Shown here: in pieces, positions 52,853 to 62,245 of the stretch
Position numbering within the stretch: position 1 is the first letter of the stretch
Layout: the number at the start of each line of letters is the position of its first letter
The notes under the pieces: generated by a model
Seen by the model: the letters and a program-made list of their open reading frames with translations, nothing else
Databases searched by the model: none
Told to the model about the DNA's origin: nothing
Translations under genes and position numbers: made by a program
Assembly (NCBI GenBank): GCA_964515335.1
Contig: CAZETS010000013.1
Coordinates: 1 to 64,000, forward strand
DNA: 64,000 nt
Direction: 5' to 3'
Source of the DNA: TMED88 sp964515335
Lineage (GTDB): Bacteria > Myxococcota_A > UBA9160 > UBA4427

Positions 52853-52876
52853 CGTCGGCGTTATACTCGGCCGACG
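52853..52876 (+). promoter_or_regulatory. Dyad flanking a -10-like TATACT upstream of the kinase-like gene
   Basis: CGTCGGC (52853-52859) and GCCGACG (52870-52876) form a perfect 7-bp inverted repeat whose 10-base spacer contains TATACT (52862-52867), 60 bases before the start at 52928. A repressor bound here would block RNA polymerase directly. The -35 region is not obvious. Confidence 0.4.
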
Positions 52877-52927
52877 CGCCCGGCACCGAATGCGCTCGTG
52901 TCGGCTCGAGACGGAAGGCAGTGAGTC

Positions 52928-53959
52928 ATGTCGATCAAGGGCATCAACCCGGACGGGCTGAACGAGTGGTTCGCCAAGCACATCGACGGCGCCACCCCGC
53001 CGCTCGAATTCGAGCTGATCACCGGCGGCCACTCGAACCTCACGTTTCGCGTGACCGACTCGGCGGGCGAGCGCTTCGTGCTGCGCCGCCCGCCCACCGG
53101 CGCCGTGATCGCCACCGCGCACGACATGGGTCGCGAGCACCGCATCATCGCCGCGCTCGCCGATACGCCGGTGCCGGTGCCTCCCGCCCTCGGCCTGTGC
53201 GAGGACGACAGCGTCAACGACGCCCCGTTCTACGTGATGAGGTTCGTCGACGGCCTCGTGCTCGAGAACCACGCGCTCACCCGTGAAAACATCAGCGAGG
53301 CCAACCGCGGCAAGCTCGGCGAGCGCGTCGTCGAGGTGCTCGCGGCCATCCACGCGGTCGATCCCGACGCAGTCGGGCTCGGCGACCTCGGTCGCAAGGA
53401 GGCCTACATCCCGCGGCAGCTCAAGCGCTGGCGCACCCAGTGGGAGAAGACGCAGACCCGCGAGCTCGCCGCCATGGAAGAGGTCTACGAGGGGCTGCAG
53501 GCACAGATGCCCGAGCAGGTCGGCGCGAGCATCGTCCACGGCGACTATCGCATCGGCAACATGCTGGTCACCCGGGACGGCGACATCGCGGCCGTGCTCG
53601 ACTGGGAGCTCTGCACCCTCGGCGATCCGCTCGCCGACCTCGGCTTCCTGCTCAACAACTGGGCCGAGCCGGACGAGGCCGGCCCGGCCGGCCGCGGCGC
53701 CGCGATGTCGCCGACGGCGGCGGGCGGCTTCCTCCTTCGCGACGAGCTGACCGCCCGCTACGAGTCGCTGACGGGACGCGATGCCAGCCGCATCGCGTAC
53801 TACCGCGCCTTCCAGTACTGGCGCCTCGCCGCGATCGTCGAGGGCGTGCTGGCGCGCTACCTGAAGGGCGTGATGGGCGCCGAGGTCGACACCGACCTCT
53901 TCCGCCAACAGGTCGACGCGCTCGCCGAGTCGGCCGTGGCCTTGCTCGCCGAGCTCTGA
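52928..53959 (+). CDS. APH-type phosphotransferase family protein (ACAD10/11 N-terminal-like)
   Basis: 343 aa, kinase-like fold. N-lobe GGHSNLTFRVTDSAGERFVL RRP-type strand, catalytic loop IVHGDYRIGNMLV and DLDWE-like DWELCTLGDPLADLG. The closest pattern is the kinase-like domain that is fused to acyl-CoA dehydrogenases in ACAD10/11, where it phosphorylates 4-hydroxyacyl-CoA. Stand-alone copies next to acyl-CoA genes suggest a similar step (hydroxy-acyl-CoA phosphorylation before elimination); this is inference. GGAAGG about 9 bases before the ATG. Confidence 0.9.
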   Translation: MSIKGINPDGLNEWFAKHIDGATPPLEFELITGGHSNLTFRVTDSAGERFVLRRPPTGAVIATAHDMGREHRIIAALADTPVPVPPALGLCEDDSVNDAPFYVMRFVDGLVLENHALTRENISEANRGKLGERVVEVLAAIHAVDPDAVGLGDLGRKEAYIPRQLKRWRTQWEKTQTRELAAMEEVYEGLQAQMPEQVGASIVHGDYRIGNMLVTRDGDIAAVLDWELCTLGDPLADLGFLLNNWAEPDEAGPAGRGAAMSPTAAGGFLLRDELTARYESLTGRDASRIAYYRAFQYWRLAAIVEGVLARYLKGVMGAEVDTDLFRQQVDALAESAVALLAEL

Positions 53960-53987
53960 GCCGGGCCTCTGGCCCGGGGCCGCCTCC

Positions 53988-55583
53988 TTGCAGACCACCA
54001 CGACGATCAGCAGCGGCCGGCTCGAGGGCGTCCGGTGCCGGGGCGGCGTGGTGTTTCGCGGGGTGCCGTTCGCGTCGGTGACGCCCGGCGACGGCCGCTT
54101 CCGCGCGCCCGGCCCGGCTGCGTCGTGGACGGGCACGCGCCGCGCGGATCAGAGGGGCCGCGCGGCGCCGCAGCGCGCCGCCCTGTCGCGGCGCCTGCAC
54201 CGCTACAGCGCCGTGCCGGCGGCCGGCTGGAGCGAGGACTGCCTGCACGCCGACGTCTACACGCCCGACTGCGCGCGCCGCGGGCTGCCGGTGATGTTGT
54301 GGATCCACGGAGGCGGCTATTCGCACGGCTCGGGGAGCTTCTGGATCTACGGAGGTGATCGGCTCTGCGCCCGCGGCGACGTCGTGGTGGTCGCGGTCAA
54401 CTACCGCCTCGGCGCCTTCGGGAACGCCGATCTGCGCTGGCTTCACGGATCGGACGCCGAGGCGAACGTCGGCCTGCGCGATCAGCTTGCCGCGCTGCGC
54501 TTCGTGCGCGACGAGATCGAGGCCTTCGGCGGCGATCCGGGCAACGTCACGCTGTTCGGCCAGTCGGCCGGGGCGATGAGCATCGGCGCGCTGATGGCTG
54601 CGCGGGAAGCCCGCGGGCTCTTCCACCGGGCGGTGCTGCAGAGCGGCGCCGCGCGCAACGTCCATCCGCCCGCGGAGGCGCGTCGCGTCGCCGAGCAGCT
54701 GCTCGGCGAGCTGGGCATCGACCCGGATCGCCGCGATGCCCTGGCGAGACTGCGCGCCACTCCGGCCGAAGCGCTGCTCGGCGCCCAGCTCGCCGTGGCG
54801 GCGCGCATCCGCCTGCCGCTCGGGATGCTGGCCTGGCAGCCCTGTGCGGACGACGCCCTGCTGCCGCGCACGCCCGAGGACGCCCTGCGCGCGGGAGCGG
54901 AGACGCCGGTGCCCCTGCTCGTGGGCACGAATCGCGACGAGTGGAAGATGTTCACCGCTACCGACGCGCGCCGCCGGCAGCTCGACGAGCGGACGCTGCG
55001 CGACTACCTCGGCCGCACCCTCGAGCGGGACGGCGTGGCGGGGCGCGTCGACGTGGACGACGTGCTGAGCGTCTACGCGAGCGACGCCGACACCGGTGCG
55101 CGCCGCTCGCCGGCGGACGTCTGGATGGCGTTCCAGACCGACCGCGTCTTTCGCTGCCCCGCCGTCGAGCTGGCCGACGCGCGCGCCGCGCAGGGCGTGC
55201 CGACGTGGCTGTACCGCTTCGATCGGGCTCCCGCGGCCCTGCGCGAGCGCGTCGGCGCGTGCCACTCGCTCGAGCTGCCGTTCGTGTTCGGCACGCTGCG
55301 CAGCCCCGCCCTGCGCGCGGCCTTCGCCTGGCCGCCCGCTGCACTGCGGCTCTCGGACGAGATGCAGGACGCCTGGATCGCCTTCGCGCGCCACGGCGAT
55401 CCCACTGCAGTGGAGGCGCCGTCCGGTCCGGGCGGCTGGACCCGCTACCGCGGCGCGGACGACGAGGCGCGCGTCTTCGGCGGCCGCGTGGGCGCCGTCC
55501 CCGCGGCCGCCGCCGCGACCCGCAGGCTTTGGGCTCGGCTCAGTCCGCCGCCGCCGGCGTCCACTCGCGCAGCACCCGCTTGA
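53988..55583 (+). CDS. Type B carboxylesterase
   Basis: 531 aa, alpha/beta hydrolase of the carboxylesterase type B/para-nitrobenzyl-esterase family. Oxyanion loop WIHGGGYSHGSG, nucleophile Ser193 in FGQSAGAMSIG, acid Glu318 (GTNRDEWKMF) and His426 (GACHSLELPFVFG). It has no signal peptide, so it is cytoplasmic. The start is a TTG at 53988 (28 bases after the previous stop) without a clear ribosome site. Possibly releases an acid for the acyl-CoA synthetase. The 3' end overlaps that gene, convergent, by 44 bases. Confidence 0.91.
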   Translation: MQTTTTISSGRLEGVRCRGGVVFRGVPFASVTPGDGRFRAPGPAASWTGTRRADQRGRAAPQRAALSRRLHRYSAVPAAGWSEDCLHADVYTPDCARRGLPVMLWIHGGGYSHGSGSFWIYGGDRLCARGDVVVVAVNYRLGAFGNADLRWLHGSDAEANVGLRDQLAALRFVRDEIEAFGGDPGNVTLFGQSAGAMSIGALMAAREARGLFHRAVLQSGAARNVHPPAEARRVAEQLLGELGIDPDRRDALARLRATPAEALLGAQLAVAARIRLPLGMLAWQPCADDALLPRTPEDALRAGAETPVPLLVGTNRDEWKMFTATDARRRQLDERTLRDYLGRTLERDGVAGRVDVDDVLSVYASDADTGARRSPADVWMAFQTDRVFRCPAVELADARAAQGVPTWLYRFDRAPAALRERVGACHSLELPFVFGTLRSPALRAAFAWPPAALRLSDEMQDAWIAFARHGDPTAVEAPSGPGGWTRYRGADDEARVFGGRVGAVPAAAAATRRLWARLSPPPPASTRAAPA

Positions 55584-57174
55584 GGACCTTGCCGGTCGGA
55601 TTGCGGGGCAGCTCGTCGGCCGGGACGATTTCGCGCGGCACCTTGTGGCGCGCGAGCCGGTCGCGGACGAAGAGCTTGAGGGCGTCTTCGTCGAATGCCT
55701 CGCCGGGCTTCATCACCACGAACGCGCGCAGCCGCTGTCCGAACTCGTCGTCGGCCACGCCGATCACCGCGGCCTCGGCCACGTCGTCGCGATCGGACAG
55801 CAGGTCCTCGACCTCGCGCGGGAAGACGTTCTCGCCTCCCGAGACGATCATGTCGTCGTCGCGCCCGCCCACGAAGAGGCGTCCGTCGTCGTCGAACCAG
55901 CCGAGGTCGCCGACCGACATGAGCCCGTCGACGATCTCCTTGTTGCCGCCGCCCGTGTAGCCCTCGAACTGATTGGCGTTGCCGACGAAGATGCGGCCGA
56001 CCTCGCCCTGGGGCACCTCGCGGCCCTTGTCGTCGAGGATGCGCACCACCACGCCGCGCGGCACGCGTCCCGCGGTGCCGGGGGCTGCGCGCAGGTCCTC
56101 GGGGGTGGCGATGCTCGCCTGGGCGACCTCGGTGCTGCCGTAGAAGTTGTAGAGGTTGTCGCCGAAGGCATCCATCCAGCGGGTCGCCAGCTCGCCGGGC
56201 AGCGCCGAACCGCTCGAGAGCGTGCCGCGCAGCGAGCTCACGTCGTAGCGAGAGATCGTCTCGGGTCCGAGGGCGAGGATGCGTTGCATCATCACCGGCA
56301 CTACGGCGAAGAGGTCGGCACGGTGGCGGTCGATGGCCGCGACGGTCGCCTCGGGATCGAAGCGCCGCTGCAGCACGAAGCTGTTGCCGAGCAGGCTGCC
56401 CACCAGTAGCTGGGTGAGTCCCCAGGAGTGGAACATCGGCGCGCTCACGAGGTTTCGGGCGCCGGCACGCAGCGGCAGCATCTCGACGAGACCGAGGGCG
56501 CCCTGGGCGTCGGTCGACGCCCCCGAGCGACGAGCGCCCTTCGGCGTGCCCGTGGTGCCCGAGGTGAGGATCGTGCCCGTTCCGGCGCGCTCGGGCCGCG
56601 GCACCGGATCGGCCGCGTAGGCGTCGACGAGCCCGTCGAGGGTGGGCCCGCTCACGGCGTCGTCGTGCCAGGCCACGATGCGGGCGCACTCGTCGGGTGC
56701 GGCCGCGACGACTTCCTCGAACTCCTGGTCGTAGAGGATCGCCTTGATGCCCTCGCGCTCCGCCACGTCGCGCAGCTGCGGCCCCGCGAAGCCCGTGTTG
56801 AGGTAGCAGACGTCGGCGCCGAGCAGTCCGAGCGCGTTGGTCGCTTCGATGAAGCCCGCGTGATTGCGGATCAGCACGCCCACCTGAGCGCCGGCCCCGA
56901 CGCCGAGGTCGCGCAGGCCGTGGGCGAGGGACAGGGATCGGTCGTAGAGCTGGCGGTAGCTGAGCTGGCCGCGGTCGTCGATCACCGCGATCTCGTCGGG
57001 CCGGGTCATCGCGGCGGCCGCGAAGCCGGTGGCCGTCGAGCTGCCGTGGCGCCGGCCGGCACGGATCAGGCCGTAGAGGAGCTTCGGATCGAGCATGCCG
57101 AGGCGCCGCAGCGCCGCGAAAGCGGCCCGGGCCAGGTCGAAGGCGCCCTCGTTCGTGTGGGGGGATGCGCTCAT
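55540..57174 (-). CDS. AMP-forming acyl-CoA synthetase
   Basis: 544 aa, ANL superfamily. P-loop ILTSGTTGTPKGARRSG, the A5-type NFYGSTEVAQAS, A7 VGDLGWFDDDGRLFVGGRDDD and A8, with the catalytic Lys expected in PRNPTGKVLKR near the C-terminus. It activates a fatty or aromatic acid with ATP and CoA; the N-terminal ~45-residue helical extension is typical of long-chain type enzymes. The ATG at 57174 overlaps the stop of the second M48 gene (ATGA), so the two are translated together. Confidence 0.95.
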   Translation of the reverse strand: MSASPHTNEGAFDLARAAFAALRRLGMLDPKLLYGLIRAGRRHGSSTATGFAAAAMTRPDEIAVIDDRGQLSYRQLYDRSLSLAHGLRDLGVGAGAQVGVLIRNHAGFIEATNALGLLGADVCYLNTGFAGPQLRDVAEREGIKAILYDQEFEEVVAAAPDECARIVAWHDDAVSGPTLDGLVDAYAADPVPRPERAGTGTILTSGTTGTPKGARRSGASTDAQGALGLVEMLPLRAGARNLVSAPMFHSWGLTQLLVGSLLGNSFVLQRRFDPEATVAAIDRHRADLFAVVPVMMQRILALGPETISRYDVSSLRGTLSSGSALPGELATRWMDAFGDNLYNFYGSTEVAQASIATPEDLRAAPGTAGRVPRGVVVRILDDKGREVPQGEVGRIFVGNANQFEGYTGGGNKEIVDGLMSVGDLGWFDDDGRLFVGGRDDDMIVSGGENVFPREVEDLLSDRDDVAEAAVIGVADDEFGQRLRAFVVMKPGEAFDEDALKLFVRDRLARHKVPREIVPADELPRNPTGKVLKRVLREWTPAAAD

Positions 57175-58730
57175 TCTCGATCCTCTGCTTCGTGGCTGCC
57201 GTCCTCGACGGCGCTGGGACTGGCCACGTAGGGCTCGGCGAAATAGGGCTCGGCGATCGCCACCTTGACGAGCATACCCCGCTCGAGGGCGTCCTCGGCG
57301 CCGATTCCGTTGGCGATGGCGGTCTCCTCGACGCTCCAGCGGTTGGCGGTGCGTTCACCGAGCGCGGCCAGGTCTTCGCCCTCCTGCACGTTCGTCACGC
57401 GCAGCCGGTCCTGCATCACTTCGGCCCGCTCTGTGTCGGTGATCTCGTGGAAGCTGTCGGCCGCCTCGACGAACTTCGACCTCAGCGCCTGGAAGTGACG
57501 CTTCGTCGAGGCACCGCTGATCTGGTAGATGCGGTCCCGGTGAGCGATCCAGGTGATGAGCACGCGCATGCGGTCGCCCCGGCCGCCGACCTCGGCCTCG
57601 GCCTGGGCGGCCGGGAGGCCGCTGATCTCGAGCCGCTTCGGCAACTCGTCGAGGCGCACCTCGCGGTCGAACGCGAGGGCCGACTCCATCGGGTCGGATC
57701 CCTCGTCGACGATCTGCACGACCACCTGCCCGAGCTGCTCGGGCTGCACGGCTGCCACGGCCTGCGGGCTGTTGACCTGCTCCCAGTCCTCGGGAAACGT
57801 GAGCGCGAAGCCGAGCTCGGGGTGCAGGAAGCGCTCGTCGACGAAGACGCCCTCGCTCGCGGCCACGCCGACCGGCAGGCCGTCGAGATGGGCCAGGAAG
57901 TCGGCGCGCGAGAGGGGCGGTGTTGCGGTCTTCGCCACCTCGAGCTCGTTCGCGTAGTCGACCGCGGCGCGCGCACGCTCGGGGCTGCGCGGGTGGCTGC
58001 GCAGGAACGAGCGGCGGTTGGGGTCGTCGCCCGCGTACTCCTCCTCGCGCGCGAGGGCGTCCATGAAGGTCGAGAGCGCCATCGGGTCGAAGCCCTCGGC
58101 GGCGGCGAACTGCTGACCGAGCCGGTCGGCCTCGCGCTCCTGCTCGCGGCTGTAGGCGGCCAGCGCGAGGGCGCCGGGCAGCTGGCCGACGCCGCTCACG
58201 ATGCGACCGATGCTCGGCGACACGATCGATGCCGCGGCCCCGCCCAGACCCGCCAGGATGCGGACGGGCGCGAGCGGGACGTTGGCGGCCTGACGGCTCA
58301 CCGAGTGGCGCGCGGCGACGTGGCCGATCTCGTGGCCGAGCACGGTGGCGAGCTCGTCCTCGGAGTTGACCAGCGCGATCAGCCCGCGCGACACGTAGAC
58401 GTGTCCTCCGGGCAGGGCGAACGCGTTGGGCTCCCGCATGCGCACGATGTGAAAGTGGTGCTCGAGCCCGGTGCGGGGCGACTGCCGGGCGAGCCGCTGG
58501 CCGAGCTGAGCCACGTAGGCCTGCAGGGCCTCGTCGTCGAGGTAGCCGATCTGCTCTTCGACCTGCTTGGCGGCCTCGTTGCCCAGCTCGATCTCTCGCT
58601 GCTCGCTGGTCAGCACGGGCTCGGGCCGGCCGGTGACCGGATTGCGCGCGCACGCCGCGGTCAGCGAGACCAACGCGGCGAGCCCGGCCACCGCCACCTG
58701 CGCGGCGGCGCGATTCGCTGACGCCTGCAT
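57171..58730 (-). CDS. M48 zinc metalloprotease lipoprotein (paralogue 2)
   Basis: 519 aa. A lipobox (LTAAC, Cys27) precedes an M48 domain with HEIGH (His133-Glu134...His137) and SREQEREADRLG. It shares the downstream domain of paralogue 1 (FLHPELGFALTFPEDWEQVN) and a LysM-like C-terminal segment (VQEGEDLAALGERTANRW). Overlaps the acyl-CoA synthetase gene by 4 bases, an odd pairing of an envelope protease with a cytoplasmic ligase. ATG at 58730. Confidence 0.92.
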   Translation of the reverse strand: MQASANRAAAQVAVAGLAALVSLTAACARNPVTGRPEPVLTSEQREIELGNEAAKQVEEQIGYLDDEALQAYVAQLGQRLARQSPRTGLEHHFHIVRMREPNAFALPGGHVYVSRGLIALVNSEDELATVLGHEIGHVAARHSVSRQAANVPLAPVRILAGLGGAAASIVSPSIGRIVSGVGQLPGALALAAYSREQEREADRLGQQFAAAEGFDPMALSTFMDALAREEEYAGDDPNRRSFLRSHPRSPERARAAVDYANELEVAKTATPPLSRADFLAHLDGLPVGVAASEGVFVDERFLHPELGFALTFPEDWEQVNSPQAVAAVQPEQLGQVVVQIVDEGSDPMESALAFDREVRLDELPKRLEISGLPAAQAEAEVGGRGDRMRVLITWIAHRDRIYQISGASTKRHFQALRSKFVEAADSFHEITDTERAEVMQDRLRVTNVQEGEDLAALGERTANRWSVEETAIANGIGAEDALERGMLVKVAIAEPYFAEPYVASPSAVEDGSHEAEDRE

Positions 58731-59132
58731 CGCTCGGACTGACCTCCGGCCCCGGGCTCGTCGATGGGTTGCGTGCGCCCGGGCCCCCGGGACCCGTGCG
58801 GCCGGTCGAGATTAGCCGACCCCCGTGCTGCCGTACGCCGCCGCCGCGCTGCGCTCGGCTCCCTTGCGGGCGCCCGTACCCGGCGCATCGGGTTGTGGCG
58901 CTCCGGGTCGCGGGGTACGTTGCGCGCCCGCCGGGGCCTTGGCGGACGCTCGTCCAGCCCGCGGGGCCTGGACGCATCGCAGAGCCGCCGGCGGCCGAGC
59001 CGGCCTGGACCGGCCCGAGCCGGCCTGGGAGCGCGACGCGGCGAATCGTGCGGTCGCGCAGCGAGAAGACGGCCGCCGGACCTTCTAGCGTACCAGGCCG
59101 ACAGCCGCCGAATCGAATCGAGGTGCCACACC
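58731..59132. other. Intergenic region between divergent M48 and CaiB genes
   Basis: 402 bases with no gene I can support. It contains a direct repeat GAGCCGGCCTGG at 58997-59008 and 59017-59028 (period 20) and GC-rich runs that open spurious frames. Promoters of both flanking genes must be here. Confidence 0.5.
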
Positions 59133-60368
59133 ATGCCGACTTCTCCCCCCCCGCTCTTGTCCGGGCTGCGCGTCATCGAGAGCTCACTGCTCGGGCCCGC
59201 GGCCATCACGACCCATCTCGCCGATCTCGGCGCCGACGTCATCAAGGTCGAGAGCCCCGCCGGCGACTACGTGCGCGAGATGACGTGGCCGATCATCGAC
59301 GGCGTGTCCCTGCTGCACATGCACATCAACCGGGGCAAGAAGAGCCTCACCCTCGACCTGCGCACCGAAGACGGGGTGGCTGTCTACAAGGATCTGGTTC
59401 GCGGCGCCGACGTGGTCGTAGAGGCGATGCGTCCGGGCTCGCTCGCGCGCCGCGGTCTCGGCTACGAAGAGCTGCGCGCCATCAACCCGAAGGTCGTCTT
59501 CTGCAACATCTCGGGATACGGCATGACCGGGCCGTACCGCGACCTCGCGTCGCACGGCATCGCATACGACACATGGGCGGGCATCGTGAATCCCGCCTAC
59601 GACGAGGACGGCTTCTGCTTCATCCCCGAGCACGCCTCGATCGGCATGCACGCGGGGCCGATGTTCGGCGCCCTCGGCATCCTGTCCGGCGTGCTCCGCG
59701 CCCGCGAGACGGGAGCCGGCTGCATGATGGAGATCGCGCAGTCCGACGCCGCGGCCTACATGGACTGGTACCGCAGCGAGTCGTGGATGGCCTACGAGCG
59801 CCCCGAAGACGTGGTCACCGGCAACAAGGCCGACGACTACGTGCGGCGCGAGCCGGGCACCGCGGGCATGAAAGAAGGTGTCCGTTACCAGATGTACGAG
59901 TCCAGCGACGGCCACGTGCTCTTCATGGCTTCCGAGCAGGCCTTCTGGAAGAACTTCTGCGAGTGCGTGGGCCGGCCCGAGCTGTTCGAGCGCTGGCCGG
60001 GATCGAAGTACGCCGATCACGCCCGCGGCAATCGCGAGCTGCACAAGGAGCTGCGGGAGATCTTCCGGGGCAAGTCGTGCGAGGAGTGGATTCGCCTCGG
60101 CGACGAGAAGGACTTCCCGATCGCGCCGGTCAACACACCGAAGTCGATCGCCGAGGATCCGCAGTTCAGGGACCGCTTCCCGCTCTACTCCCACGAGCAG
60201 CACGGCGCCGACATGCTGCCCTTCCCCCTGAAGATCGTCGACGAAGAGCTGCCCGAGCCGGAGATGGCGCCGACGGTCGGCGAGCACAACGACGCGGTGC
60301 TCGCCGAGGTGCTCGGCTACGACGAGGGCGAGATCAGGCGGCTCCGGGAGGCGGGGGCGCTCGGTTGA
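59133..60368 (+). CDS. CaiB/BaiF-family CoA-transferase (second copy)
   Basis: 411 aa, class III CoA-transferase. GLRVIESSLLGPAAITTHLA, GADVIKVESPAGDYVREMTW, HINRGKKSLTLDL and VVFCNISGYGMTGPYRD are family hallmarks. The segment IPEHASIGMHAGPMFGALGI occupies the place of the active-site region; the usual nucleophilic Asp is not obvious there, so the activity should be checked. GAGG precedes the ATG. The stop overlaps the following phosphatase-like start (TGATG). Sequence is quite distinct from the copy at 26382. Confidence 0.93.
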   Translation: MPTSPPPLLSGLRVIESSLLGPAAITTHLADLGADVIKVESPAGDYVREMTWPIIDGVSLLHMHINRGKKSLTLDLRTEDGVAVYKDLVRGADVVVEAMRPGSLARRGLGYEELRAINPKVVFCNISGYGMTGPYRDLASHGIAYDTWAGIVNPAYDEDGFCFIPEHASIGMHAGPMFGALGILSGVLRARETGAGCMMEIAQSDAAAYMDWYRSESWMAYERPEDVVTGNKADDYVRREPGTAGMKEGVRYQMYESSDGHVLFMASEQAFWKNFCECVGRPELFERWPGSKYADHARGNRELHKELREIFRGKSCEEWIRLGDEKDFPIAPVNTPKSIAEDPQFRDRFPLYSHEQHGADMLPFPLKIVDEELPEPEMAPTVGEHNDAVLAEVLGYDEGEIRRLREAGALG

Positions 60369-60943
60369 TGGAGGCCGCGCGCAAGCACAGGCTCGGCCTG
60401 CTGCTCTTCGCGCTCGGGGTCGCGGTGGCGACGGCGCTGACCCTGGTGGTCGCCCACCGGCTCGGCCCCAAGCACCTGCTCACCGTGACGCCGGGTGTCC
60501 TCTACCGCAGCGGCCAGCTCACGCCCGAGCAGCTCACCGATCTGATCGAGCGGTATGGGATCCGCACGGTCGTCAACCTGCGCTCGGAAAACGAGATGGG
60601 GCAGGGCGACTGGCACCGCCTGCAGTCGGAGACGGCGCGCCGGGAGGGCGCCCGGCTCGTCGACCTGCCCATGCACACCGGCTTTCCGCCCGATCAGGCC
60701 ACCCACGAAGCCTGGCTCGGGCTGATCGAGGACCCCGCCGCGCAGCCGATCCTGGTGCATTGCCAGTACGGCGTCCTGCGGACGGGCATCATGGTGGCCA
60801 TCTACCAGATCGAACGGCTCGGCCTCTCGTCCGAGCAGGCGCTCGAGCGCTTCGAGCGGTTCGGCCACGAGCTCTCGGAGACCATCCAGGGCCGCATCGA
60901 CGACTACTTCGAGCAGTACGTCCCGAGGCAGCGGCGCAGCTGA
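60368..60943 (+). CDS. Membrane-anchored dual-specificity/tyrosine phosphatase-like protein
   Basis: 191 aa. An N-terminal membrane helix (LGLLLFALGVAVATALTLVV) is followed by a cysteine-phosphatase domain with VLYRSGQLTPEQL, IRTVVNLRSENEM and the P-loop HCQYGVLRTG (Cys132, Arg138; HCx5R). It resembles Siw14/DSP-type enzymes that act on phosphoproteins or inositol/sugar phosphates. The ATG overlaps the CaiB stop (TGATG), so it is coupled to a CoA-transferase for no evident reason. 40 bases before the aminotransferase gene. Confidence 0.88.
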   Translation: MEAARKHRLGLLLFALGVAVATALTLVVAHRLGPKHLLTVTPGVLYRSGQLTPEQLTDLIERYGIRTVVNLRSENEMGQGDWHRLQSETARREGARLVDLPMHTGFPPDQATHEAWLGLIEDPAAQPILVHCQYGVLRTGIMVAIYQIERLGLSSEQALERFERFGHELSETIQGRIDDYFEQYVPRQRRS

Positions 60944-60983
60944 TGGCTCGGCTTTCGCCCGCGGTCGAACGGAGAGGCGACCC

Positions 60984-62180
60984 GTGAGCGAGCCGCGTGT
61001 GCCGCTGTTCGACCTGCGGGTGCAGGACGAGCGCCTCGCGCCCGAGATCGAGCGCGCGGTCGCGCGCGTGCTCGCGAGCGGCCAATACGTGCGCGGAGGG
61101 GAGGTGGCCGCCTTCGAGCGCGCCGTGGCCGAGCACTGCGGGGTCGTCGAGGCGGTGGCGTGCGGGTCGGGGTCGGACGCGCTGCTGCTCTCTTTGATGG
61201 CGCACGGCATCGGGCCGGGCGACCGGGTCGTCTGTCCCGCGTTCACCTTCTTCTCCACCGCTGCCGCGATCGCCCGACTCGGCGCCGAGCCGGTCTTCGC
61301 CGACGTCGACCCGGACACCCTCTGCAGCGGCGCCGACGAGGTTCGCACTGCGATCGAGCGCAGCGGCCCGCCCGCGGCGCTGCTCGCCGTCCACCTCTTC
61401 GGTCGCGCTGCCGAGATGGACGGACTCGTCGAGCTCGCCGGCGCGCTCGACGTGCCGCTCGTCGAGGACGCCGCCCAGTCGATCGGCGCGTTCGATTCAT
61501 CGGGTCGGCAGGTGGGCACCCGCGGCCACGGCGGCTGCCTGAGCTTCTATCCGACGAAGAATCTCGGTGGTTACGGGGACGGTGGCATGGTGCTGTGTCG
61601 CTCTGCCGACCTGGCCGCCCGGCTGCGGGTGCTTCGCGACCACGGAGAGGAGCCGTCCGGCGAGCACCGGGTGGTGGGCATCAACTCGCGCCTCGACGCC
61701 ATCCAGGCGGCGGTGCTCGCCGCGAAGCTTCCGCATCTCGACGCGTGGAACCACGCCCGCCAGGATCACGCCGCCGTCTACGGCGAGCTGCTCGGCGAGC
61801 TCGGCGCCGAGGCGGGCAGCGGCGCCTTCGACGGGCCGGGTCTCCCGCTGCGCCTGCCCGCCGTGCCCCGGCGCCCGGCCTCCCACGTGTTTCACCACTA
61901 CGTGGTGCGGGTGCCGGCCAGGCACCGGGAAGCACTGCGCGCCCATCTCGCCGACCGGGGCGTCGGCAGCGGCGTCTACTACTCGCGGCCGCTCCACCAG
62001 CAGCCCTGCTTCGCGGGGTCCGGCGGCCAGCCGCCGAGCCTGCCCGCCACGGAGGCGGCCGCGCGCGAGAGCCTGACGATTCCCGTCCACCCCCGGCTCT
62101 CGAAGGACCAGCTCGCGTACGTGGTCGAATCGATCCGCAGCTACTTCGCGCAGCTTTCGAGCGCGGCCCCTTCGAGGTAG
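60984..62180 (+). CDS. DegT/DnrJ/EryC1/StrS-family aminotransferase
   Basis: 398 aa, PLP-dependent, usually acting on UDP- or dTDP-linked keto-sugars in surface polysaccharide synthesis. PLP-binding Lys192 in SFYPTKNLGGYGDGG, preceded by VEDAAQSIGA. The start is a GTG at 60984 following GGAGAGG. No other nucleotide-sugar gene is near, so the pathway is not visible here; other members of the family make amino-sugars for glycolipids. Confidence 0.92.
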   Translation: MSEPRVPLFDLRVQDERLAPEIERAVARVLASGQYVRGGEVAAFERAVAEHCGVVEAVACGSGSDALLLSLMAHGIGPGDRVVCPAFTFFSTAAAIARLGAEPVFADVDPDTLCSGADEVRTAIERSGPPAALLAVHLFGRAAEMDGLVELAGALDVPLVEDAAQSIGAFDSSGRQVGTRGHGGCLSFYPTKNLGGYGDGGMVLCRSADLAARLRVLRDHGEEPSGEHRVVGINSRLDAIQAAVLAAKLPHLDAWNHARQDHAAVYGELLGELGAEAGSGAFDGPGLPLRLPAVPRRPASHVFHHYVVRVPARHREALRAHLADRGVGSGVYYSRPLHQQPCFAGSGGQPPSLPATEAAARESLTIPVHPRLSKDQLAYVVESIRSYFAQLSSAAPSR

Positions 62181-62206
62181 CCGCGCGGCGACTGCTCGGC
62201 GCACGC

Positions 62207-62222
62207 GTCGCCGCGCGGCGAC
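62207..62222 (+). terminator. Hairpin after the aminotransferase gene
   Basis: GTCGCC-GCGC-GGCGAC, a perfect 6-bp stem, 27 bases after the stop and 24 bases before the cytochrome start. The segment CCGCGCGGCGAC occurs twice in this 65-base gap. Terminator-like, without a T-tract. Confidence 0.45.
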
Positions 62223-62245
62223 CGGGGCTGTGACATCATCGCGCG

